Source: Filimonas sp. | GTDB taxonomy: Bacteria > Bacteroidota > Bacteroidia > Chitinophagales > Chitinophagaceae | Direction: 5' to 3' | Length of the DNA stretch: 64,000 nucleotides | Assembly: GCA_017306865.1 (NCBI GenBank) | Contig: JAFKHH010000017.1 | Span: 161,453-225,452 of the forward strand | Shown here: positions 26,509 through 35,699 of the stretch, piece after piece | How the letters are laid out: each line of letters opens with the position of its first letter | How positions within the stretch are numbered: position 1 is the first letter of the stretch | Translations under genes and position numbers: made by a program | The notes under the pieces: generated by a model | What the model saw: the letters and a program-made list of their open reading frames with translations, nothing else | What the model was told of the DNA's origin: nothing | The model's database searches: none

Positions 26509-27144
26509 TTATTTATTTGGTTGAGGTGTATAACGCAGGTAAGGTTTTACCACTTTTACACCTTTAGGAAATTTAGCGATAGCATCTTCTGTGCTGATAG
26601 AAGGCACAACGATCACATCTTCACCTTCGTTCCAGTTAGCTGGCGTAGCCACACTGTGGTTAGCTGTCAACTGCAGGGAATCAACTACACGCAATACTTC
26701 ATTGAAGTTTCTACCTGTAGAAGCAGGATAAGTGATGATCAGTTTTACTGCTTTATCTGGCCCGATCACTACCAGTGAACGTACAGTTGCAGTTGTAGAA
26801 GCATTAGGGTGAATGAAATCATATAATGAAGAAACTTTCCTGTCTTCATCAGCGATGATCGGAAACTCTACAGTTACATTTTGTGTTTCATTAATATCAT
26901 TGATCCAGCCTAAGTGTTTGTCCACCGGATCTACACTCAATGCCAGTACTTTTACATTGCGTTTTGCAAACTCATCTTTCAATGCCGCGGTCCTTCCCAA
27001 TTCAGTTGTACAAACGGGTGTATAGTCCGCAGGATGTGAAAACAGGATTCCCCACGAATCGCCTAAGTATTCATAGAAATCAAGATCGCCAATCGAAGTT
27101 TTGGCCTGGAAATTAGGTACTTTATCACCCAAACGTAAACTCAT
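26509..27144 (-). CDS. Peroxiredoxin, 1-Cys Prx6 type
   Basis: Reduces hydrogen peroxide and alkyl hydroperoxides in the cytoplasm. The peroxidatic Cys45 lies in HPADYTPVCTTELG, the Prx active-site signature. 211 aa from the ATG at 27144 (MSLRLGDKVPNFQ) with the long C-terminal domain of the Prx6 group (GEDVIVVPSISTEDA). The frame extends upstream to 27222, but that part contains a TATATTTG -7 box (minus strand, plus positions 27163-27170), so the shorter start is favoured. No dedicated reductase gene is nearby. Confidence 0.94.
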   Translation of the reverse strand: MSLRLGDKVPNFQAKTSIGDLDFYEYLGDSWGILFSHPADYTPVCTTELGRTAALKDEFAKRNVKVLALSVDPVDKHLGWINDINETQNVTVEFPIIADEDRKVSSLYDFIHPNASTTATVRSLVVIGPDKAVKLIITYPASTGRNFNEVLRVVDSLQLTANHSVATPANWNEGEDVIVVPSISTEDAIAKFPKGVKVVKPYLRYTPQPNK

Positions 27145-27162
27145 AATGGTAAATTTAGAATT

Positions 27163-27170
27163 CAAATATA
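27163..27170 (-). promoter_or_regulatory. -7 box of the peroxiredoxin gene
   Basis: CAAATATA on plus = TATATTTG on minus, 18 bp before the ATG at 27144. A second similar box (CAAAAATA, 27182-27189) lies just upstream. No clear -33 element. Confidence 0.5.
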
Positions 27171-27231
27171 TCAATTCCCTACAAAAATAGTAGATTAATT
27201 GAAAAATATTTTTACCGCACAACCGTTAGTT

Positions 27232-27360
27232 TATTAATTTGAAAATTGGACAATTTGAAAATGTGCAGATGTCTCCTTGATTCAATAATATAACTATGTA
27301 ACAATTAAACAATTTGAATAGGACATTTTCAAATTTTGAAATCACCTCATTTTCAAATTA
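27232..27360. repeat. TTTGAAAATTTG and AATTGTT-word spacer
   Basis: Words AATTTGAAAATTGGACAATTT, AACAATTAAACAATTTG and CATTTTCAAATTTTGAAATC, TTTTCAAATTATT. Low-complexity inverted copies between the peroxiredoxin and polymerase IV genes. Confidence 0.5.
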
Positions 27361-28518
27361 TTCCTCTTTCTTCTTAACCGTTCTTGCTTTGCTTAGTGCG
27401 TCTTTGCCAAATTTGTTTTTTACGTCATCAATGGCTTTGTAGAGTTCATTTTTTAGCGGTGAGTCAAACAAACTGCCTTGCATAGCGTGGCTGGTAAGAT
27501 CCGTAAGCCTTACGCCCAATAAGCGTACAGGCTCACCTTTGCGGTAAAGTTTATCGAATAGCTCGTGCGCGGTAGGTATCAGCTCGTCATCACGCAACGT
27601 GTATTGAATAGTGGATTGCTTGGAAGTAGTTTCAAAATTGGGATAACGGATCTTTACGGCAATACAACCTGCCAGCTTTTTATCCTGTCGTAGTTCATAC
27701 GCCACTCGTTCGGTCATTCTTACCAGCTCGCTGCGTAAAAATTCCAGGTCGGCCGTATTCTCATGAAAGGTACTTTCTGTAGAAATGGATTTTGCTTCAT
27801 GGTAAGAGTGTACTTCACCTGTATGGATGCCTTGCGCTTTATACCATAGCTCATTCCCATACTTGCCTAGTTTGTGTTCCAAAGCTTCTGGCGTAAACCG
27901 TAGTATATCACCAATGTAATTGATCCCAATCTTCTGCAGCACCTCATATGTATGACCACCCACACCAGGTATTTTGTTTACACGCAATGGAGCCAGGAAC
28001 TCTTTCTCCATGCCAGGTTGCACAAAAATGTACCCGTTCGGCTTGGCTTCGTCCGTCGCTATCTTTGCTACCATCTTATTGGCTGCAAGCCCGAAAGAGA
28101 TCGGCAAACTGGTTTCATCAATGATCTGCTGCCGCAGGTCAATCGTCCATTGGTATGGATTGAAATATTTATCCATGCCCGTGAGATCAACATAAAATTC
28201 ATCAATCGATGCTTTCTCAAACAAAGGCGCTTTGGATGCAATAATGTCTGTAACCCAACGGGAATAACGACTGTATTCTCCACGTGTACCTTTCACTAAT
28301 ATAGCATGCGGGCAAAGCTGCAAAGCCTTTTTCATTGGCATAGCACTGTGAATGCCATATTTTCTAGCGGCATAGCTACACGCCGCCACCACGCCGCGCT
28401 CGCGCGAGCCACCCACCACAACAGGCTTATCCTTCAATGCAGGATTGTTCAAAACCTCTACGCTCACGAAGAAGGAATCGAGATCAAAGTGTGCTATATA
28501 TCGTTGAGGGGAAGGCAT
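27358..28518 (-). CDS. dinB: DNA polymerase IV (Y family)
   Basis: Error-prone translesion polymerase, 386 aa. Catalytic carboxylates are in HFDLDSFFVSVEV (first Asp) and ASIDEFYVDLTG (Asp-Glu pair). The HhH region (VNKIPGVGGHTYEVLQKIGI) and the little-finger domain follow; the C-terminus (QGSLFDSP) could be a clamp-binding peptide. A single gene with its own promoter; no SOS-box-like palindrome was recognised upstream. Confidence 0.96.
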   Translation of the reverse strand: MPSPQRYIAHFDLDSFFVSVEVLNNPALKDKPVVVGGSRERGVVAACSYAARKYGIHSAMPMKKALQLCPHAILVKGTRGEYSRYSRWVTDIIASKAPLFEKASIDEFYVDLTGMDKYFNPYQWTIDLRQQIIDETSLPISFGLAANKMVAKIATDEAKPNGYIFVQPGMEKEFLAPLRVNKIPGVGGHTYEVLQKIGINYIGDILRFTPEALEHKLGKYGNELWYKAQGIHTGEVHSYHEAKSISTESTFHENTADLEFLRSELVRMTERVAYELRQDKKLAGCIAVKIRYPNFETTSKQSTIQYTLRDDELIPTAHELFDKLYRKGEPVRLLGVRLTDLTSHAMQGSLFDSPLKNELYKAIDDVKNKFGKDALSKARTVKKKEE

Positions 28519-28525
28519 TAGAATA

Positions 28526-28533
28526 CAAAGGTA
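28526..28533 (-). promoter_or_regulatory. -7 box abutting dinB start
   Basis: CAAAGGTA on plus = TACCTTTG on minus, 7 nt before the dinB ATG at 28518. Predicts a transcript with almost no leader. Confidence 0.55.
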
Positions 28534-28593
28534 GGAGGAAGCTAATTTGAAAATGAAGTGATTTGAAAATTTGAAAATGCCCTATTCAAATTG

Positions 28594-28693
28594 TTTAATT
28601 GCTGAATGGCTACATTGTTAATAGTTTACTGTTTATAAACGTTTTATAAATAAACAAGAACTCAACAATTAAACAATACAACAATCTAACAAT
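28594..28693. repeat. AATTGTT-word inverted repeat
   Basis: AATTGTTTAATTGCTGAATGG, ATTGTTAATAG then the complementary AACAATTAAACAATACAACA and CAATCTAACAATTTA. It lies between dinB and the glycosyltransferase stop. Confidence 0.6.
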
Positions 28694-30256
28694 TTACTTT
28701 ATCTTAAACCTTCTCGCCTCATCACTTCCATTATATCCTTTCAAAAGATAGATGGTAAAATGACGGACAGCATGGCCGCTTCTGTATTGGGTAAAAGACC
28801 GCAATGAGTCAGTAGAGGCGAAAGTTGTTTTATATGTTTCAGCAGGCGTTTCAGGTACATTGCTCGGCACAATGCAAAGCGCATTCTCCCCTATTTGTAG
28901 CTGTGGACGTAAATGATTTAGCCACACATATTGATGCAAATCATTTACATAACCTACCCCTGTAACCGGCAGGTTATTCCGTCGCGCAGTATAATATTCT
29001 ATATGTGCAGCAGGAAACCATTTATTGCAAACGATCTTTGTACCATCGTGTATAAATCCTGTGGCTTTGGCAGAATCTGCCCACCTGGTAAATTCATGGT
29101 TAAATTCTCGCCAGCCGTTCAGGTCAAGTGTAAAATCCAGCTCGCCTAAATTCTGTTCGTCTTTGCTACCCAATGTACCGGGGTAAAACTTGATCCCTAT
29201 AATCGCAACAGCAACTAATACTAATATAAAACCATTACACACTTTCAATATAGCAGGAGTTGCCTTCCTGTTCTTAGCTTCTGCTTTTACATCCAGCACA
29301 TAAGCCGCCAGCAACGATAACGTAAGAAAGCCAGGCCCGCTCCAATGCGGCAAAACAGGTTTGAACAATGAGATCACAGTTACAACCAATACGATCGGCA
29401 GTCCGCAAAAAATCAGCAGCAGCAGGTATTTTGATTTTAAAATTGCTGTATGCCTGAAGAGATATATTAATGCAATTACAGAAAGCGTCACATTAATAGG
29501 GCTATTATAAAAGAGTTGGCCGATCAGCGTTTGAATAAAATCATCTGTGTTGATAGAGAATTGACGCACTTCTACACGCTCGCTATGATAGTTCCAGGTT
29601 ACAAACCCATTCTGTATGTTCCACCAGAAGATGGGGCTAATGATAAGCAACGTAACAATGCCTGCAATATACAAGCCCGGTGAGCGAAATAGTTTCCGGT
29701 CAAACAAGAGTATATATGCACCAAAGCCCAGCCAGAGAAAAATGCCATGCACTTTGCACATAATACATAAGCCATTCATTAACCCAAAGAGCAGCCATAA
29801 TTTGAATGGCACTTTCTCATCTGCCGTACTATGCTTTACAATATGCAATGCGGCATATACGGAAGCAAGCCAGAATACAACCTGCGGGCTGTCCGGTAAA
29901 ATAAACGTGCCTGCAATAATGCTGGTGTAAATACTCGTGTTATATAATATGGCAGCAAACCATCCAGTACGTTCATTTCGTATGAATGTACCCATCTGGT
30001 ATACCAGCCATGTGCCTATGGCTGCAAAGACAATAGAACCCAGGCGTATAAAGACTTCGCTTTGGAAAGTAAGATTAAGCGTGAACAGTTTGATCAGCCA
30101 TGCAATGCCCGGCGGATGATCAAAATAGTTGCTTTGTAAATGCAAGGCATAGGTATAATAATAGACTTCATCATTACCCAGCTCAAGTATACAGGCAGTA
30201 ATGAGGCGTATGATTGTTACTACAACAATGAGGTTAATTAATTTCTTCTTGTACAC
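28694..30256 (-). CDS. Glycosyltransferase, GT39/ArnT-like (PMT_2)
   Basis: 520-aa integral membrane protein with about ten hydrophobic helices. The first loop has ELGNDEVYYYTYALHLQSNYFDHPP, interpreted as the conserved acidic catalytic loop (D/E pair) of polyprenyl-phosphate sugar transferases; DHPPG is characteristic of the PMT_2/RgtA-like family. It would transfer a sugar from a lipid-linked donor on the periplasmic face. A GtrA-type gene lies 29 bp upstream on the same strand; GtrA proteins are thought to flip undecaprenyl-phosphate sugars, so they form a plausible pair. Confidence 0.88.
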   Translation of the reverse strand: MYKKKLINLIVVVTIIRLITACILELGNDEVYYYTYALHLQSNYFDHPPGIAWLIKLFTLNLTFQSEVFIRLGSIVFAAIGTWLVYQMGTFIRNERTGWFAAILYNTSIYTSIIAGTFILPDSPQVVFWLASVYAALHIVKHSTADEKVPFKLWLLFGLMNGLCIMCKVHGIFLWLGFGAYILLFDRKLFRSPGLYIAGIVTLLIISPIFWWNIQNGFVTWNYHSERVEVRQFSINTDDFIQTLIGQLFYNSPINVTLSVIALIYLFRHTAILKSKYLLLLIFCGLPIVLVVTVISLFKPVLPHWSGPGFLTLSLLAAYVLDVKAEAKNRKATPAILKVCNGFILVLVAVAIIGIKFYPGTLGSKDEQNLGELDFTLDLNGWREFNHEFTRWADSAKATGFIHDGTKIVCNKWFPAAHIEYYTARRNNLPVTGVGYVNDLHQYVWLNHLRPQLQIGENALCIVPSNVPETPAETYKTTFASTDSLRSFTQYRSGHAVRHFTIYLLKGYNGSDEARRFKIK

Positions 30257-30285
30257 TGTATTCTTTTAAATACCGGCGGAGGGTA

Positions 30286-30666
30286 TTATTTATTAAATGT
30301 AAACAGCATGTTGATGCCAAAATTCCATACAACCACACATCCTATCGCAATTGCTTTCGCAAGGTAAAAATTCAACTTTAGTTTAGAATGGAATAAAAAA
30401 AGTAAAAGGTTATTCAGCAAGAGCCCTACCAGCGAGATCAGTACAAACTTTCCCAACTCCTGCTGCCACTGTGGGTTACTGCTTTCAAAGGTCCAGATAC
30501 GGTTCAGGATATAGTTATTGATAACAGCCAATGTAAATCCACATGAATTAGCAACGAACTTGTTCAATTTCAATCGTTCCTTACAAAGCCATGTTATCCC
30601 GAAGTCAATGATCATCCCGGAAAAACCAACGACACCAAATTTTACAAACTTAATTAGCCAATCCAT
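30286..30666 (-). CDS. GtrA family membrane protein
   Basis: 126 aa with four predicted helices, starting MDWLIKFVKFGVVGFSGMII and containing AVINNYILNRIWTF, both typical of GtrA. The family is associated with moving undecaprenyl-phosphate-linked sugar across the inner membrane. It is the first gene of a two-gene unit with the GT39-type transferase. Confidence 0.9.
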   Translation of the reverse strand: MDWLIKFVKFGVVGFSGMIIDFGITWLCKERLKLNKFVANSCGFTLAVINNYILNRIWTFESSNPQWQQELGKFVLISLVGLLLNNLLLFLFHSKLKLNFYLAKAIAIGCVVVWNFGINMLFTFNK

Positions 30667-30771
30667 ATTGTGTAAAGATGCATTAATAACCGGTCTTTCT
30701 GATTAACAGCGGGTTAAAATACAAATTAAAGGTTTGTTTCCTACATTTAAGTAAACAAATATCTCCTTGCT

Positions 30772-31362
30772 TTGAGCATACTTTCAGCAGACCTGTCGCA
30801 ATTACGCAATCTTATTTTTGCTATTCACCCTTTGCAGGATGCTGAGTGGAATGCTTTTTCTTCCGCATGGACCACCTTTGAAGCGAAGCGTAAAACCATT
30901 TTAACTGCTGCGGGAGAAACGGAAAGATACCTGTACTTTGTTACGTCCGGCGTGCAGCGCGCCTATTATTTACATGGAGATAAAGATGCCACTATCATGT
31001 TCTCCTACCCTTACTCTTTTTCCGGGGTGGCAGATTCCTTTTTATTACAAAAACCTTCGCCATATTATTTAGAAACATTGACACAAAGCACATTCCTGCG
31101 AACAACATTTAACCAGGTAAATGAGCTGATGCAACGCTATCATAATTTTGAAACACTCATCAGGAAAGCTATTAGTATTACACTTGCCGGCACACTGGAG
31201 CGGCAGGTAGAGCTACAGGCCTTTTCTGCCGAAGAAAAATTCAGAACGCTCTTAAAGAGAAGTCCGCATGTGTTGCAGCAGATTCCGCATAAGTACCTGG
31301 CCTCATACCTGGGAATAGATGCGACCACTTTTAGTAAGCTATTGGGAAGTGTGCGGATATAA
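30772..31362 (+). CDS. Crp/Fnr-family transcriptional regulator
   Basis: 196 aa. An N-terminal cyclic-nucleotide-binding-like domain (about 1-120; TAAGETERYLYFVTSGVQRAYY) is followed by a C-terminal winged-helix segment (IPHKYLASYLGIDATTFSKLL). The phosphate-binding cassette of cAMP-responsive members is not obvious, so the ligand is unknown. The frame opens with TTG at 30772; no good ATG is available before the conserved region. It lies 65 bp upstream of a DinB-family gene on the same strand, possibly its target. Confidence 0.86.
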   Translation: MSILSADLSQLRNLIFAIHPLQDAEWNAFSSAWTTFEAKRKTILTAAGETERYLYFVTSGVQRAYYLHGDKDATIMFSYPYSFSGVADSFLLQKPSPYYLETLTQSTFLRTTFNQVNELMQRYHNFETLIRKAISITLAGTLERQVELQAFSAEEKFRTLLKRSPHVLQQIPHKYLASYLGIDATTFSKLLGSVRI

Positions 31363-31427
31363 ATCTTGGTATATGCCAACATTTATGTTATTCATTGGTT
31401 AGAGCTTTGTGTCCTAATTAAAAAGAT

Positions 31428-32036
31428 ATGCCTGTTTATAACACAGTTACGCTCATTCAAAATTTACAGGAGCAGACAGAGAATCATTTACAGATAGCCG
31501 TCCACGATTTCCAGGTATTGTCTCCTGTACACCTGCTACACCAGCCAGAGCCGGGAAAATGGAGTGCAGCACAGTGTCTGCAACACCTGAATGCCTATGG
31601 TAAATATTACCTGCCGGCAATAGAAACATCTATCCAGGCAAATCTGCAAAAACATCAACCTGCGGAGCAATTTGTATCGGGCACGCTTGGCAATTATTTT
31701 ACCAAACTCATTTTACCTAAAGGAGAAGCGGGGAGTATAACAAAAATGAGCGCGCCTAAAAATTACCGGCCTTCCGGCGCATTGGACGCGCATGCTGTTG
31801 TTGCTGAATTTATAGACCAACAGGAGAAAACACTGAAGCTACTAGACGCAGCCCACCAGGTAAACCTTACAAGAGCTAAGACGCCTATTTCTATCAGCAA
31901 ATGGATCAGGCTAAGGTTAGGAGACACTTTTTTCTTTGTGATTGCACACAACTACAGGCACATATTACAAGCGCAGCGTGCATTGGCAACTGCCGGTGTA
32001 CAAAATCAACTAAAAGCGCGGTTACTTCAACCGTAA
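31428..32036 (+). CDS. DinB-superfamily protein (metal-binding four-helix bundle)
   Basis: 202 aa of the DinB/YfiT-like type (not the polymerase). Candidate metal ligands are the His in AAQCLQHLNAYGKYY and two His in AHNYRHILQAQRAL. Members include thiol transferases and many uncharacterised proteins; a specific reaction cannot be given. Its end overlaps the convergent rimM stop by 10 bp. Confidence 0.86.
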   Translation: MPVYNTVTLIQNLQEQTENHLQIAVHDFQVLSPVHLLHQPEPGKWSAAQCLQHLNAYGKYYLPAIETSIQANLQKHQPAEQFVSGTLGNYFTKLILPKGEAGSITKMSAPKNYRPSGALDAHAVVAEFIDQQEKTLKLLDAAHQVNLTRAKTPISISKWIRLRLGDTFFFVIAHNYRHILQAQRALATAGVQNQLKARLLQP

Positions 32037-32542
32037 ATTTCGAGGAGGCCATCCGGCAATGTTACATGTACCTGCTTTTTCTTTTGGTCTACCTTGTCCA
32101 AAGTTTCAGCATGCAATGGTATTAATGCTTCGTTGCCTTTGTATTGAATTTGCAACAAGACCTGGTGCGGTTGTTCGATCACCTGCTCAACCGTACCAAT
32201 CACTTCACCTTCATTCACTACAGTAAACCCAAGTAAAGCAATAGGTGATGCAGCGCCTACCAGCTTTCTGAAATCATCGTCCTGCAACCAAATATTTTTC
32301 TGAATAAATCTATGAGCAGATTCTTTGGTGTCTACACCATCTATTTTTATGTGGATCTCTTCTTCATTCTTTGCTTTACTAAGCTTGACGAAGTAAGGCA
32401 ATTGCATTCCTTTGGTCTCTTCCACGAAGATAGCTTCCACGCCATCCAAAGCAGTCTTTTTACCAAGGGCATGCTTTAGTACCAATTCCCCCTTTACGCC
32501 AAAAGTGGCTACAATCTTTCCTATATGTACGAGGTCGGACAT
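32027..32542 (-). CDS. rimM: Ribosome maturation factor RimM
   Basis: Assists 30S head assembly and binds S19. Start at the ATG at 32542 (MSDLVHIGKIVATFGVKGEL, 171 aa), which is the canonical N-terminus; the upstream extension is repeat sequence. The N-terminal beta barrel (G-KIVATFGVKGEL) and the PRC-barrel domain (LLGFTVVNEGEVIGTVEQVI) are both seen. It follows rpsP on the same strand, as in many bacteria, though a terminator-like hairpin lies between. Confidence 0.95.
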   Translation of the reverse strand: MSDLVHIGKIVATFGVKGELVLKHALGKKTALDGVEAIFVEETKGMQLPYFVKLSKAKNEEEIHIKIDGVDTKESAHRFIQKNIWLQDDDFRKLVGAASPIALLGFTVVNEGEVIGTVEQVIEQPHQVLLQIQYKGNEALIPLHAETLDKVDQKKKQVHVTLPDGLLEIYG

Positions 32543-32636
32543 TATTATTGTTGAATTGTTATATTGTTTAATTGCTATAATAGCGGATATGTTGTGCTTC
32601 AACCCAACAATTAAACAATTTATCCATTGAGCAATT
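32543..32636. repeat. AATTGTT-word inverted repeat between rpsP and rimM
   Basis: Words TTGTTGAATTGTTATATTG, TTTAATTGC then complementary AACAATTAAACAATTTATCC. Same family as 10549-10625. Confidence 0.55.
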
Positions 32637-32644
32637 ATGCCAAT

Positions 32645-32680
32645 TAAAAAAGCCCCAAACGTTTGCCTGGGGCTTTATGT
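32645..32680 (-). terminator. Intrinsic terminator after rpsP
   Basis: AAAGCCCC (32649-32656) pairs with GGGGCTTT (32669-32676); on the minus strand the stem is followed by a T run. It lies 28 bp past the rpsP stop, between rpsP and rimM. Confidence 0.75.
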
Positions 32681-32707
32681 TGAATGGAATTCAATAAATT
32701 GATTCGA

Positions 32708-33166
32708 TTAAGCTTCTGCAGAACCTTCAGCAGCAGGCTCGTCGTTCTTTTGTACCCTTTTTACAGGAACTTGAGGACGTCTAGCGCGTTGAGACGATCT
32801 TCTGTGCTCTTCGCCTTTCTGCTTAAGTTTAGTTTCATGCTCTTCGTGCCACTTAGCAAATTTTGTCATTGCTGTAGCCTCATCAAACAATCCCAGCTTA
32901 ACACCTCTTAACAAGTGTTTCAGGTACAATACACCTTTAAACGAAAGGATTCTGCGAACTGTGTCAGTTGGTTGTGCTCCTTTATGCAGCCATTCCAAAG
33001 CTTTTTGACGATCTAAACTAATAGATGCAGGTACAGTTAGCGGGTTGTACGTACCGATCTTCTGGATGAATTTACCATCACGGGGTGCACGGGCATCGGC
33101 TACTACAATAAAATAGAAAGGCCTTTTTTTGCTGCCGTGTCTTTGCAATCTCATTTTAACTGCCAT
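32708..33166 (-). CDS. rpsP: 30S ribosomal protein S16
   Basis: 152 aa. The core (first 80 residues: [42 protein letters not shown]) is canonical S16. A long charged tail ([20 protein letters not shown] and on to the end, [10 protein letters not shown]) roughly doubles its size relative to E. coli S16 (82 aa), as in other Bacteroidota. Located between ffh and rimM. Confidence 0.97.
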   Translation of the reverse strand: MAVKMRLQRHGSKKRPFYFIVVADARAPRDGKFIQKIGTYNPLTVPASISLDRQKALEWLHKGAQPTDTVRRILSFKGVLYLKHLLRGVKLGLFDEATAMTKFAKWHEEHETKLKQKGEEHRRSSQRARRPQVPVKRVQKNDEPAAEGSAEA

Positions 33167-33304
33167 GTAAATAGAAATTTAAAGGCTAAAAAAATTAGGT
33201 TAACGAAATATTTGGAGGGCGAAGGTAATGGTTAACTCCGAAAGTTCAAAGTTTGCTGCGCGAACTTTTTACTTTAACAAAGTCTTTACATTCACCCGGA
33301 CTCC

Positions 33305-34630
33305 CTATCTTTTACCGCCAAGGCCAGGCATGCGGCCCATCGGCATTTTGTTCATCATCTTCATCATCTGCCCCATCTGGTCAAACTGTTTCATGAAGGC
33401 ATTTACATCATTCATATCCTTACCAGCTCCCTTTGCTATTCTTTGCCTTCTACCTGGATTAATAACGTCAGGATTCGCCCTTTCGTATGGCGTCATAGAA
33501 TTAATAATTGCCTCTATGCCCTTGAACGCGTCATCGCTGATATCTACGTCTTTTATTGCTTTACCCACACCAGGGATCATACCCATCAGATCTTTCAGGT
33601 TACCCATCTTTTTGATCTGCTGCAACTGGTCAAGAAAGTCCTGGAAGTCAAACTGGTTCTTCCTGATCTTCTTTTCCAATTTACGTGCCTGTTCCTCATC
33701 GTATTGCTCCTGCGCTTTTTCTACAAGGGAAGCAATATCCCCCATCCCTAAAATACGCTGCGCCATACGTGCAGGGTAAAACACATCCAGCGTATCCATC
33801 TTTTCGCCACTGCTCACAAACTTAATCGGCTTGTTTACAGTGTATTTGATAGAAAGCGCCGCACCACCACGTGTATCACCATCCAGTTTTGTCAGCACAA
33901 CACCAGAGAAGTCAAGCCTGTCGTTGAAGGCTTTAGCTGTATTTACAGCATCCTGCCCCGTCATGGAGTCAACAACAAATAATATTTCTGTTGGATTAAC
34001 GGCAGCTTTGATATTAGCTACTTCGGTCATCATCACTTCATCTACAGCCAGGCGGCCCGCAGTATCTATGATGACTACATTCTTATTTTTAGCTTTTGCT
34101 TCTTTAATCGCGTTCTGAGCAATAGCTACGGCATCTTTGTTTTCACGTTCAGCATAGATATCCACGCCTATTTGCTCTGCCAGTACGGTCAACTGGTCTA
34201 TCGCCGCCGGGCGGTAAATGTCCGCTGCAACTACCAGTGGAGATTTGCCCTTTTTCGTTTTCAGGTAGCTGGCAAGCTTGCCAGTAAAAGTGGTTTTACC
34301 ACTACCCTGTAAGCCTGCAATAAGAATTACAGCAGGGTTACCTGTTATATTAAATTCAGCCTCTTCGCCCCCCATCAGTTCGGTCAGCTCATCCTGCACA
34401 ATCTTCACCATCAACTGCCCGGGACTAATGGCATTAATCACCTTTTCACCTACAGCCGTTTCTTTTACTTTATCTGTAAACTCCTTGGCTATCTTATAGT
34501 TAACGTCAGCATCTATCAAAGCACGGCGAATGTCTTTTACCGTGTTCGCAATATTCAGCTCATTGATACGTGCTTCCCCTTTGAGGTTCTTAAACGCGGA
34601 TTCGAGCTTCTCCGTAAGTGAATTAAACAT
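33305..34630 (-). CDS. ffh: Signal recognition particle GTPase Ffh
   Basis: SRP54 homologue that targets nascent membrane proteins. NG domain: P-loop GLQGSGKTTFTGKLA, DTAGR, and TKLDGDTRGG. The M domain follows, with methionine-rich KKMGNLKDLMGMIPGVGK and the C-terminal FMKQFDQMGQMMKMM. Start at the ATG at 34630 (MFNSLTEKLESAFKNL, 441 aa), supported by the promoter at 34697-34704 that lies inside the longer open frame. Confidence 0.97.
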   Translation of the reverse strand: MFNSLTEKLESAFKNLKGEARINELNIANTVKDIRRALIDADVNYKIAKEFTDKVKETAVGEKVINAISPGQLMVKIVQDELTELMGGEEAEFNITGNPAVILIAGLQGSGKTTFTGKLASYLKTKKGKSPLVVAADIYRPAAIDQLTVLAEQIGVDIYAERENKDAVAIAQNAIKEAKAKNKNVVIIDTAGRLAVDEVMMTEVANIKAAVNPTEILFVVDSMTGQDAVNTAKAFNDRLDFSGVVLTKLDGDTRGGAALSIKYTVNKPIKFVSSGEKMDTLDVFYPARMAQRILGMGDIASLVEKAQEQYDEEQARKLEKKIRKNQFDFQDFLDQLQQIKKMGNLKDLMGMIPGVGKAIKDVDISDDAFKGIEAIINSMTPYERANPDVINPGRRQRIAKGAGKDMNDVNAFMKQFDQMGQMMKMMNKMPMGRMPGLGGKR

Positions 34631-34696
34631 ATTTCGAAGATTACAATACTTCCAAAAAAATAACAGTGAACCCGCTGGTTCACTGAAAACCGGATG

Positions 34697-34729
34697 CAAA
34701 TATAAGACCTGCCCGTGAGTTTGTAACAA
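34697..34729 (-). promoter_or_regulatory. ffh promoter (TTG-N22-TATATTTG)
   Basis: Plus-strand CAAATATA (34697-34704) reads TATATTTG on the minus strand; TTG lies 22 nt upstream (34727-34729). 66 bp before the ffh ATG. Confidence 0.6.
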
Positions 34730-34917
34730 TGCACTACTGGCCAGCCGCGGATTTTTAGCACCTTTTTTCTCTACTAAAACAATAAACTAGCAGGAAAATA
34801 TGTTGTTAAATACCGGCTTTCGTATTAGATTGCCCTCTATTAATGCCCCGAGATAAACATGCTAACCCACGTGCATCATTTTATTAATTGAGAGTCTGTA
34901 CTCCAACCAAATGCTTT

Positions 34918-35319
34918 ATGAGTCGTATTAGTCATGTGCATCTTTCGGCAATCGAAGAGGTGGATCGCCGTATCAACCTCGCAAAATCCTTTATTGAAAA
35001 CAATTACATCCTCGATATTCAGCTTCCAGATATTGCGGCAGCCGCGCATTTGTCCCCCACACATTTAAACCGGTTGTTCAAACAAAAAATCAATATCACG
35101 CCTTATCAATACCTTGTTACCGTAAGGCTAAAGCAGGCAACTGAATTATTAGAGCAAACAAAGATCCCCGTGCGGGAAATTGTTGCACAGGTAGGTTTCT
35201 ACTCTCCCAGTTCGTTTATCCGTTTGTTTAAAAAGAAACATTCTGTAACACCGTCTACATTCCGGCAAACAGTGAAGGAATATCAAACAGGGAACAAGGA
35301 ATTTCGAACAACGAAGTGA
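34918..35319 (+). CDS. Small AraC-family HTH protein
   Basis: 133 aa from the ATG at 34918 (MSRISHVHLSAIEEV); an in-frame TTG at 34888 gives ten more residues. It consists of little more than the DNA-binding domain: two helix-turn-helix units (IAAAAHLSPTHLNRLFKQK and VREIVAQVGFYSPSSFIRLF), preceded by about 30 residues. There is no ligand-binding domain, so regulation must come from expression or a partner. The end of the gene runs into GAACATTGAATATT-word repeats, which may supply the last few codons (YQTGNKEFRTTK). Confidence 0.86.
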   Translation: MSRISHVHLSAIEEVDRRINLAKSFIENNYILDIQLPDIAAAAHLSPTHLNRLFKQKINITPYQYLVTVRLKQATELLEQTKIPVREIVAQVGFYSPSSFIRLFKKKHSVTPSTFRQTVKEYQTGNKEFRTTK

Positions 35320-35424
35320 AGAAAATTTTCAATGAACAATATTCAACGTCCAATGTTCAGGTAATTTTGAACGTTGAATATTTATTCTTCATTCAAAATT
35401 CCTTGTTCCTTGCTCGTCATTAAA
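35320..35424. repeat. GAACATTGAATATT-word inverted repeat
   Basis: CAATGAACAATATTCAACGT, CCAATGTTCAGG then GAACGTTGAATATT and ATTCCTTGTTCCTTG. Same words as 4903-4965. Part of the 380-bp spacer before rpoD, whose remainder holds the RNA candidate listed next. Confidence 0.6.
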
Positions 35425-35577
35425 TAAAAAGGGCGCCAGTATAAAGAATACAGCGCCGTTGTACATATTAATGCACACGAGAAAAACAGTTTAAAAGTAT
35501 TGGCACTCGTCGATTTTAAATGTGCCAAAACAACTTTCTTTATTTGGAATTACAAATTTCTCTGATCTATAAAAAAT
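35425..35577 (-). ncRNA. Candidate small RNA between the araC-type gene and rpoD
   Basis: On the minus strand: a TATATTTG box (plus 35583-35590), then a predicted transcript with hairpin TTGGCAC/GTGCCAA (35522-35528 with 35500-35506), ending in GGCGC...GCGCC (35453-35457 with 35432-35436) followed by T5. No open frame is convincing. No -33 box was recognised, and the terminator could instead serve rpoD read-through. I could not match it to a known RNA family. Confidence 0.35.
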
Positions 35578-35699
35578 GGGTACAAATATACAGAAAAACT
35601 ATCATTTGTTAGGTACGATTAAATGGAAAACCGGCAAACACAGGCAGTTTATCTGCGATGGACTTATCTTCCACAGTATTTTTGAAGGACGAAGGTAGA

